This document shows, piece by piece, positions 1 through 6,950 of a stretch of 9,430 nucleotides of DNA; the stretch's first letter is position 1; each line of letters begins with the position of its first letter. A model generated the notes under the pieces. It was not told where the DNA came from, did not search any database, and saw nothing but the letters and a program-made list of their open reading frames with translations. This DNA is from Candidatus Aminicenantes bacterium RBG_13_64_14. Lineage in GTDB: Bacteria; Acidobacteriota; Aminicenantia; Aminicenantales; Saccharicenantaceae. Location: positions 20,600 through 30,029 of the forward strand of contig MEXZ01000074.1 of NCBI GenBank assembly GCA_001773855.1. The letters are read 5' to 3'. A program made the translations under genes and the position numbers.

Positions 1-34
1 CTGTCGTCCGGACCATCTTTTTGACTTCCGCCAT
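1..34 (-). CDS. Start of an unidentified protein (5' end only, runs off the window)
   Basis: Reading leftward from an ATG at 34, the 11 visible codons give MAEVKKMVRTT. A GAGG ribosome-binding motif lies about 7 bases before the ATG, and a well-formed promoter lies about 45 bases upstream, so the start is convincing although almost no protein is visible. The gene follows secF on the same strand but has its own promoter, so it need not belong to the secDF operon. Eleven residues are too few to assign a family, and I do not recognise it. Confidence 0.6.
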   Translation of the reverse strand, partial: MAEVKKMVRTT

Positions 35-79
35 GATGCTTACCTCATGCTCGTGTTAATGCAGATTCGCACAAAAGGT

Positions 80-108
80 ATTATAAAATAAAAATGTCCT
101 TTTGACAA
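80..108 (-). promoter_or_regulatory. Sigma70-type promoter for the minus-strand gene starting at 34
   Basis: On the minus strand, TTGTCA (103-108) is followed by a 17-base spacer and a perfect TATAAT (80-85). Transcription would start near 73, giving a leader of roughly 40 bases that contains the GAGG motif before the ATG at 34. The 81 bases between the secF stop and this ATG are markedly AT-rich compared with the rest of the window, as expected for a promoter. A small TGTC/GACA stem followed by a T-rich run (minus strand, about 90-107) could weakly terminate secF transcription, but it overlaps the promoter and is not a convincing terminator. Confidence 0.75.
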
Positions 109-115
109 GGGAAAT

Positions 116-1276
116 TCATCTCCGGCGGGCATTTTTCGGCTTGAACAAGTTCTGCCATAAAAGGACGATCGGGCAGGACAGGTAGATCGTCGAGTAGACG
201 CCCTCGATCGTGCCGATGAGCATGAGGAAGGCGAAGTCGTTGATGACCTCCCCGCCGAAGCCGAAGAGGGCGCCGACGGTCAGGAAGACCGTGCCCGAGG
301 TAATGATCGTCCGTCCCAGGCACTGGTTGAGGCTAATGTTCATGACCTCTTCGAGGGGCTTGCCGCGCATCGTCTTCTGGTTCTCCCGGACGCGGTCGAA
401 GATGACGATCGTGTCGTTGGTCGAGAACCCGACAATGGTCAGGATGCCGGCGATGATGGGCAGGTTGATCTCGCGGTTGGTGAAAGAGTAGAGGCTCATC
501 GTGATCAGGACGTCCTGGGCCAGGGTGAAGATGGCCGCGACGCCGTATTCGAGCTTGAAACGGAGGGCGATGTAGATGAGCATGCCGATGAGGGACCAGA
601 TGGTCGCCTGGACGGCCTTGCGCCGGAGGTCGGCTCCGACCTGCGGGCCGACGGTCTCCCGGCTGAGGATGGTCATCTTGCCGAGGAAGGTCTTGTCCTT
701 GAGGAAGGCCAGGGCTTCGGGTTTGAGGCCGAGCCCGGCCAGATCCTGGAAATCGGCGATGATCCCGGTGTCGTTCCGGTAGGCAACGATCTTCCGCGCG
801 GCGTCGGGCCCCGATCCGGGGAAGGCCGTCTCGAGGAGCCCGGAGAGGGTCCTCTCGTCGACGGTGTTCAGATCGACGAGGCCGCGGGCCAGCTCCGCCC
901 GGCCGTCCTCGCCGCGGAGGGCGGCGATGATCTTGTCGGCCAATGCTTCGTGGGCCTCGAGCTGGTCCTGCTCGCCGGCCTTGGTGTTGACCGTCTCCAT
1001 GGCCCGGATCTGGAATTCCCGCCCCGTATTGCCGGACCTTTGGACCTGGCTCTTACCCAGGCCGACGCTGCCGAGAAGGTCGCGGATCAGGCCCTCGGAC
1101 GAAGGGGTCCGCATCATGACCCGGAGGAGGGATCCTTCCCCGAAATCGACGCCGAGCTTGAGCCCCTTGAAGACCGCGATGTTAAGAATGCCGGCGAGCA
1201 CGATGACGCCGGTCACGGCCAGGGCGATGTACTTATATTTCAGGAACTTGATGTTGGGGGTTTTGAAGAGTTGCAT
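116..1276 (-). CDS. secF: Protein translocase subunit SecF with an inserted HhH-like segment
   Basis: SecF is an inner-membrane RND-family protein that, with SecD, uses the proton gradient to help preproteins finish crossing SecYEG. At 386 residues it is longer than the roughly 300-320 usual for SecF. It has one N-terminal span (about 15-36), then the conserved LGVDFGEGS segment (41-49), an extracytoplasmic domain, and five further spans from about 223 to the end. The conserved STNDTIVIFDRVREN motif (285-299) is intact. Residues about 133-199 are extra for the family and resemble a ComEA/GspK-type helix-hairpin-helix: LNT at 136-138, a leucine-rich helix, ARKIVAYR (160-167), then FQDLAGL (176-182). 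The ATG lies 1 base past the secD stop and has no strong ribosome-binding site, which suggests translational coupling to secD. The SecF identity is very secure; the fold of the insert is inferred from the motif. Confidence 0.97.
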   Translation of the reverse strand: MQLFKTPNIKFLKYKYIALAVTGVIVLAGILNIAVFKGLKLGVDFGEGSLLRVMMRTPSSEGLIRDLLGSVGLGKSQVQRSGNTGREFQIRAMETVNTKAGEQDQLEAHEALADKIIAALRGEDGRAELARGLVDLNTVDERTLSGLLETAFPGSGPDAARKIVAYRNDTGIIADFQDLAGLGLKPEALAFLKDKTFLGKMTILSRETVGPQVGADLRRKAVQATIWSLIGMLIYIALRFKLEYGVAAIFTLAQDVLITMSLYSFTNREINLPIIAGILTIVGFSTNDTIVIFDRVRENQKTMRGKPLEEVMNISLNQCLGRTIITSGTVFLTVGALFGFGGEVINDFAFLMLIGTIEGVYSTIYLSCPIVLLWQNLFKPKNARRR

Positions 1277-1277
1277 G

Positions 1278-2825
1278 TCAGATACTCATCTTCTTGGCGG
1301 TTTTCTTGACGGTCAGGTCAAACAGGAGATGGGAGACGAAAACGGCCGTGAACAGGTTGGCGACGAGGCTGATCGTCAGCGTGACGGCGTAGCCGCGGAT
1401 CGGGCCCGTGCCGAACTGGAAGAGGAAGATGGCCGAGATGATTGTCGTCAGGTTGGAGTCGAAGATGGCCGTGAAAGCCCGGGAGAAGCCTTGGGAGATC
1501 GAGCTCATGATGCCCTTGCCCAGGGCGGTCTCCTCCTTGATCCTCTCGAAGATGAGGACGTTGGCGTCGACCGACATGCCGATGGCCAGGATGATGCCGG
1601 CGATACCCGGCAGAGTCAGCGTGGCCTTGAAGTAGGCCAGCGCGCCGAAGAGGAGGAGCACGTTGAGCAGGAGGGCGAAGACCGCGTTGAGCCCGGACAG
1701 CTTGTAGAAGATGACCATGAAGATCATGACGGCCAGGACGGCCACGAGCCCGGCGATGAGCCCCTGGCGGACGGAGTCGGCGCCGAGAGCCGGGCCGATC
1801 GTCCGTTCCTCGAGGTACCTGATGCCGGCCGGGAGGGCGCCCGCTTTGAGGACGGTGATGAGGTCGTCGGCCTCTTGGGGCGTGCCCCGGCCGAGCCGGA
1901 TGACGCCTCCCGCGACCCGCTGGATCCGGTCCTCGACAGTCGGCGCCGACTGGACCTTCTTGTCGAGGATGATGGCGATCTGCTTGCCGATGTTGTCGCC
2001 GGTGACCTGCTCGAACCGGGCGCCGCCTTCCGAGTTCAAAGTGAAGGAGACGGCCGGGTTGTTCCACTCATCCTGGGTGAGCCGGATCGTCCGCAGGTCT
2101 TTACCGGTGATTACCGAAACTTTGTTGACGAGATAAAATCCCCCCTGGCCCTTCTTGGGGTCTCCCCGGAGGATCTCGGCGTCGTCGGGGACCTGGCCGT
2201 TCGTCGCCTCGAGCAGGGTCGCCTCGTTGTCTGCCGGGCCGGCCTTGACCAGCTTCCACTCCAAAACGGCGGTGACTTTGATCAGCTCCTTGACCCGTTC
2301 GGGGTCATCGATGCCCGGCAGTTCGACGACGATCTTGTCCCGGCCCTGTTTCTGGATCAGGGGCTCGGCGACCCCGTACGTGTTGATCCGGTTGTCGATC
2401 GTCTGCTTCGCCTGGTCGACGGACTGGTCGCGGAGGCGCTGGGCTTCGATCGGCGTCAAGGTCAAAGTCGCGCGGTCGCCCGCGAATCCGTAATCCCAGT
2501 CCCGGGAGTACTGGTCGAACATGTCGCGGGTCTTGCCTTCCTCGTCCGCGAGCACTCCCTGTACGGCGATCCGGCCGAGGCCTTCCTTCGTGACCTTCTG
2601 GAAGGTGATGGCGTTCTTCTTGAGGAGATCCTCGAGCCGGGAGATCTCCAGGTCCGTTTCCATGTTGATGGAATCGTCGGTGATGACCTGGAGGACGAGG
2701 TGGATGCCTCCTTTGAGGTCTAGCCCCCGCTTGATCTTTTTGTCGTTGAAGGGGTAGGCGAGGATGATCGCACCGGCGATGACGGCCAGCGTCAGGATGA
2801 CCTTCCATTGGAGATTCTTTTTCAT
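1278..2825 (-). CDS. secD: Protein translocase subunit SecD
   Basis: SecD is the larger partner of SecF; its extracytoplasmic head helps pull and release exported proteins using the proton gradient. The 515-residue protein has an N-terminal span (about 7-25), the conserved RGLDLKGGIHL motif (33-43), a large extracytoplasmic P1 region, and a six-span C-terminal RND module. GPALGADSVRQG (344-355) begins the C-terminal module. GMSVDANVLIFERIKEE (416-432) carries Asp420, matching the conserved aspartate implicated in proton conduction, and FDSNLTTIISAIFLF (455-469) follows. The length is typical of bacteria with separate SecD and SecF and shorter than E. coli SecD (about 615). The ATG at 2825 is preceded by GAAGG. 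The gene follows yajC after 62 bases and precedes secF by 1 base, so it is the middle of the operon. Confidence 0.98.
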   Translation of the reverse strand: MKKNLQWKVILTLAVIAGAIILAYPFNDKKIKRGLDLKGGIHLVLQVITDDSINMETDLEISRLEDLLKKNAITFQKVTKEGLGRIAVQGVLADEEGKTRDMFDQYSRDWDYGFAGDRATLTLTPIEAQRLRDQSVDQAKQTIDNRINTYGVAEPLIQKQGRDKIVVELPGIDDPERVKELIKVTAVLEWKLVKAGPADNEATLLEATNGQVPDDAEILRGDPKKGQGGFYLVNKVSVITGKDLRTIRLTQDEWNNPAVSFTLNSEGGARFEQVTGDNIGKQIAIILDKKVQSAPTVEDRIQRVAGGVIRLGRGTPQEADDLITVLKAGALPAGIRYLEERTIGPALGADSVRQGLIAGLVAVLAVMIFMVIFYKLSGLNAVFALLLNVLLLFGALAYFKATLTLPGIAGIILAIGMSVDANVLIFERIKEETALGKGIMSSISQGFSRAFTAIFDSNLTTIISAIFLFQFGTGPIRGYAVTLTISLVANLFTAVFVSHLLFDLTVKKTAKKMSI

Positions 2826-2856
2826 GGGACCTTCACTCTCGCGTGAGTTTCATTTC

Positions 2857-2875
2857 GGGCGAGGGGCATCGCCCC
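2857..2875 (-). other. Small GC-rich hairpin(s) in the yajC-secD gap
   Basis: This lies in the only real intercistronic gap of the operon (2826-2887). Two mutually exclusive short stems can form: GGGGC/GCCCC (2863-2867 with 2871-2875, loop of 3) and GGGCGA/TCGCCC (2857-2862 with 2869-2874, loop of 6). No T-run follows on the minus strand, so it is not an intrinsic terminator. It could modulate secD translation or mRNA stability, or simply reflect GC-rich composition. Confidence 0.3.
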
Positions 2876-2887
2876 GCCGCCCGGGCC

Positions 2888-5430
<2,543 letters not shown>

Positions 5431-5432
5431 CT

Positions 5433-5461
5433 AGTAAACCCGGATTCGGCGGGAGTGTCAA
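5433..5461 (-). promoter_or_regulatory. Promoter of the ychF-tgt-yajC-secDF operon
   Basis: On the minus strand a perfect TTGACA (5456-5461) is followed by 17 bases and TTTACT (5433-5438), a 4-of-6 match to the -10 consensus. Only six bases (AGACCC) separate the -10 from the GTG at 5426, so transcription would begin at or within a base or two of the start codon. No ribosome-binding site is present. The mRNA is therefore predicted to be leaderless at its 5' end. The assignment rests on the motif match alone. Confidence 0.7.
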
Positions 5462-5471
5462 CCCCGAGACT

Positions 5472-5491
5472 CCCCGGCATTCATGCCGGGG
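5472..5491. repeat. 20-bp palindrome, copy 1 (CCCCGG...CCGGGG family)
   Basis: CCCCGGCATTCATGCCGGGG is a perfect inverted repeat with 9-base arms (5472-5480 and 5483-5491). It has the same length and layout as three other palindromes in the intergenic regions flanking lepB, with TT at positions 9-10. It sits just upstream of the ychF -35 element. No T-run follows on either strand, and the setting is divergent, so it is not a terminator. Confidence 0.7.
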
Positions 5492-5505
5492 CCGGGCTTC
5501 CCCGT

Positions 5506-5576
5506 CCCGGTCCCGGCAGGACCGGGGCAGGGCTTCCAGTCCTGGTCCTGCCGCCATCGCCGGCAGGACCGGGGCA
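5506..5576. repeat. Duplicated 17-base unit with competing hairpins
   Basis: CCGGCAGGACCGGGGCA occurs twice exactly, at 5513-5529 and 5560-5576. Between them GGTCCTGCCG (5544-5553) is the perfect 10-base complement of CGGCAGGACC in both copies, so it can pair with either the downstream copy (5561-5570, loop of 7) or the upstream one (5514-5523, loop of 20). The upstream copy can also form an 8-bp stem with CCCGGTCC (5506-5513 with 5519-5526). The function is unknown; the block lies outside both predicted transcripts of the divergent pair. Confidence 0.65.
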
Positions 5577-5605
5577 ACGGTCTTGATACGTTCGCCGGCG
5601 CCAAA

Positions 5606-5625
5606 CCCCGATTTTTAAATCGGGG
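5606..5625. repeat. 20-bp palindrome, copy 2 (absent from the sister repeat)
   Basis: CCCCGATTTTTAAATCGGGG has perfect 9-base arms (5606-5614 and 5617-5625) and an AT-rich centre. It is followed by AAAAA on the plus strand. Compared with the related repeat after lepB, this palindrome plus a few flanking A residues is extra sequence, as if inserted here or lost there. On the minus strand the stem is followed by TTTGG, too short a T-run for a good intrinsic terminator. Confidence 0.65.
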
Positions 5626-5658
5626 AAAAAGCGCCGCTCAGTATTAACCCTGAGCCTA

Positions 5659-5678
5659 CCCCGGGCTTCAGACCGGGG
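5659..5678. repeat. 20-bp palindrome, copy 3
   Basis: CCCCGGGCTTCAGACCGGGG has 6-base perfect arms CCCCGG/CCGGGG around an 8-base centre. Length and the TT at positions 9-10 match the other three copies. It closes repeat copy A and lies just upstream of the lepB -35 element. Confidence 0.6.
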
Positions 5679-5688
5679 AGCCGTAGGG

Positions 5689-5717
5689 TTGATGTCCGGT
5701 GCGTTTTCCTTTATAGT
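5689..5717 (+). promoter_or_regulatory. Promoter of lepB
   Basis: TTGATG (5689-5694), a 17-base spacer and TATAGT (5712-5717) match the sigma70 consensus at 4 of 6 and 5 of 6 positions. Transcription would start near 5724, about 18 bases before the preferred ATG at 5742. That short leader has no Shine-Dalgarno motif. Confidence 0.65.
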
Positions 5718-5741
5718 AGCGCTTTGTTGGCTGTGAACGAC

Positions 5742-6443
5742 ATGGAAAAAGAGACGCGTAAAAAAGACAAGGGGCTCTTCCGGGAGTATTTCGAACTCAT
5801 CGCCGAGACGGCGGTCTTCGTCTTTTTCGTCATGACCTTCGTCGTCCAGGCCTTCCAGATCCCCACCGGCTCCATGGAGCCGACCCTCCTCGTCGGCGAC
5901 TTCCTCCTCGTCAATAAGCTCGCCTACACCCGAACCGTGCTGCCCCTCGAAGGCGCCATCCTGCCCCGGAAGCCGATCGAACGGGGCAACATCGTCGTCT
6001 TCAAGTACCCGAAGGACCTGACCAAGGACTTCGTCAAGCGGGTCATCGCGCTCGAGGGTGAGAAAGTCGAGGTCAAGGACAAGCAGGTCCTCGTCAACGA
6101 CAAACCGCTCGACGAGGCCTACAAGGTCCACATCGACAGCCACGTCAACGCCAAGACCGATTTCTACAGCTACGAGGACGTCATCCGCGACAACTACGGG
6201 CCGGTCACGGTCCCAGCGGGCAACTGCTTCGTCATGGGCGACAACCGCGACAACAGCATGGACAGTCGCTACTGGGGATTCCTGCCGCTCGCCTCGATCA
6301 AGGGCAAGCCCTGGGTCATCTATTTCTCCTACAAGGCCGAGCGGGACGCCTGGCAGAAAACCGGCTTCCGCGACCGCATGAAAAAGATCGTCAGCTTCAT
6401 CCCCAAGGCCCGCTGGGGCCGCATGCTCCGCATCATTAATTAG
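5742..6443 (+). CDS. lepB: Type I signal peptidase
   Basis: This membrane-anchored serine/lysine protease (family S26) removes signal peptides from exported preproteins at the outer face of the inner membrane. From the ATG at 5742 it has 233 residues: a short charged cytoplasmic start, one span (about 20-38), then the catalytic boxes. PTGSMEPTLL (41-50) holds the nucleophile Ser44, DFVKRVIALEGE (96-107) holds the general base Lys99, and GDNRDNSMDSRYWGFLP (166-182) is the family's box E. Start choice is uncertain. In-frame TTG (5724) and GTG (5733) codons exist, but 5724 coincides with the predicted transcription start, no candidate has a ribosome-binding site, and the ATG gives a normal lysine-rich N-terminus. 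The stop is TAG at 6441-6443. It lies next to but divergent from the secDF operon, whose substrates it processes, and it is flanked by related direct repeats. Confidence 0.96.
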   Translation: MEKETRKKDKGLFREYFELIAETAVFVFFVMTFVVQAFQIPTGSMEPTLLVGDFLLVNKLAYTRTVLPLEGAILPRKPIERGNIVVFKYPKDLTKDFVKRVIALEGEKVEVKDKQVLVNDKPLDEAYKVHIDSHVNAKTDFYSYEDVIRDNYGPVTVPAGNCFVMGDNRDNSMDSRYWGFLPLASIKGKPWVIYFSYKAERDAWQKTGFRDRMKKIVSFIPKARWGRMLRIIN

Positions 6444-6472
6444 GCCTCGGGGATCGTCTTCGTTCGCTGCGG

Positions 6473-6544
6473 TGATACGTTCGCTGGCGACAAGCGCCGC
6501 TCAGTATTAACCCTGCGCATATCCCCGGGCTTAATGCCGGGGAG
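6473..6544. repeat. Intergenic direct repeat, copy B (downstream of lepB), with 20-bp palindrome copy 4
   Basis: This is the second copy of the repeat seen at 5584-5680, sharing the TGATACGTTCGC block, the exact 24-base block (6492-6515) and the terminal palindrome. The palindrome CCCCGGGCTTAATGCCGGGG (6523-6542) extends by one T-A pair to 7-base arms and shares the GGAG that follows it with copy 3. It lies 30 to 100 bases beyond the lepB stop. A T-rich stretch (GGTTTAATTTTTAAC, from about 6552) comes some 10 bases after the hairpin, too far for a classic intrinsic terminator, though it may still help end lepB transcription. Confidence 0.7.
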
Positions 6545-6589
6545 TCGAATGGGTTTAATTTTTAACGCCGGTCATCGCACCGGACTCAG

Positions 6590-6643
6590 CGCCAAAACAA
6601 CTCGCTCGGCGTGCGCTACGCCGAGCTCAGACACGTTTTGGCG
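6590..6643. repeat. Nested double inverted repeat (REP-like hairpin)
   Basis: The outer arms CGCCAAAAC (6590-6598) and GTTTTGGCG (6635-6643) are perfect 9-base complements. Inside them GCTCGGCGT (6604-6612) and ACGCCGAGC (6618-6626) form a second 9-bp stem with a 5-base loop. The unpaired sides are asymmetric, with AACTC on the left and TCAGACAC on the right. An overlapping downstream stem (6641-6648 with 6653-6660, including one GU pair) would compete with the outer arm. The architecture of a palindrome with a conserved asymmetric internal bulge resembles REP-type elements. No coding role is seen. Confidence 0.7.
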
Positions 6644-6704
6644 GTTTCCCCTGAAACTGCCCTCGTCCGTCGTGCTGCCCGACTAAATCACCGCTTATGC
6701 TCAC

Positions 6705-6786
6705 TCAGATACTGCTCAGAAACTGCCTGAGCCGGAAGAGGGTCCCGGGAGATATTTCTCCCGGGCCGCAGAACGCCGCAGCGTTC
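6705..6786. repeat. Cluster of hairpins and an 11-base tandem repeat
   Basis: TCAGATACTGC and TCAGAAACTGC (6705-6715, 6716-6726) are tandem 11-base units with one mismatch. They are followed by CTGAGC (6727-6732), which pairs with GCTCAG (6714-6719). Next comes a perfect 9-bp hairpin, CCCGGGAGA-TATT-TCTCCCGGG (6744-6765), then GAACGC-CGCA-GCGTTC (6771-6786). A 61-codon open frame crosses this stretch (6697-6882) but has no ribosome-binding site and low-complexity content, so I do not call it a gene. Confidence 0.55.
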
Positions 6787-6816
6787 GAGGAGGGGAGGCA
6801 GGGAGCGAAGCGACCG

Positions 6817-6852
6817 TTGGAAGGGGGAAGGCGGAGCGGATTCCCCCTCCAA
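6817..6852. repeat. Imperfect 12-bp inverted repeat upstream of recD2
   Basis: TTGGAAGGGGGAA (6817-6829) pairs with TTCCCCCTCCAA (6841-6852) except for one bulged A, with an 11-base loop. It ends about 50 bases before the recD2 -35 element. No T-run follows. With the preceding elements it makes 6473-6852 an almost continuous series of inverted repeats. The remainder of 6444-6950 holds only the recD2 promoter and leader. Confidence 0.55.
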
Positions 6853-6901
6853 GTCGTCGATCCCCTCGGCCCCAGATATTAACAGCCTCCTCTAACGGCG
6901 G

Positions 6902-6930
6902 TTGACCGGCCCGGCAGAAACACCTAAGAT
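6902..6930 (+). promoter_or_regulatory. Promoter of recD2
   Basis: TTGACC (6902-6907), a 17-base spacer and TAAGAT (6925-6930) form a reasonable sigma70 promoter, matching 5 of 6 and 4 of 6. The predicted start near 6937 gives a leader of about 14 bases carrying the GAGGG ribosome-binding motif at 6942-6946. Confidence 0.6.
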
Positions 6931-6950
6931 GAAGCTGTCATGAGGGCCAT

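Larger units (their letters stand above)
5584..5680. repeat. Intergenic direct repeat, copy A (upstream of lepB)
   Basis: This stretch is related to 6473-6544 beyond lepB. Shared blocks are TGATACGTTCGC plus GGCG with one mismatch (5584-5600 against 6473-6489), an exact 24-base block (5629-5652 against 6492-6515, centred on CAGTATTAACCCTG), and a closing CCCCGGGCTT...CCGGGGAG palindrome. Copy A carries an additional palindrome (5606-5625) between the first two blocks that copy B lacks. Confidence 0.75.

Noticed and set aside
864..2723. A 619-codon open frame on the plus strand opposite secD and secF
   Set aside because: It is a GC-driven antisense shadow of two unmistakable genes. Its translation is rich in Asp, Glu, Arg, Gly and Val and shows no recognisable domain.
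5606..5630. Palindrome 2 as an intrinsic terminator
   Set aside because: It is followed by an A-run on the plus strand and by only TTTGG on the minus strand, and it lies between divergent genes where no terminator is needed.
5481..6143. A 220-codon minus-strand open frame opposite lepB
   Set aside because: It is antisense to a clear signal peptidase gene, is dominated by acidic low-complexity sequence, and runs into the palindromic region.
6697..6882. A 61-codon plus-strand open frame between lepB and recD2
   Set aside because: It has no ribosome-binding site, spans several inverted repeats, and its composition does not look like a protein.
6929..6943. A 4-codon mini-ORF (ATG AAG CTG TCA TGA) just before recD2, a possible leader peptide
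   Set aside because: Its ATG overlaps the predicted -10 element, so it would not be transcribed from that promoter.
6444..6950. A tRNA or known small RNA gene in the gene-free stretch
   Set aside because: No T-arm consensus (GTTCGANNC) with a matching acceptor stem was found on either strand, and no familiar RNA family was recognised by eye.
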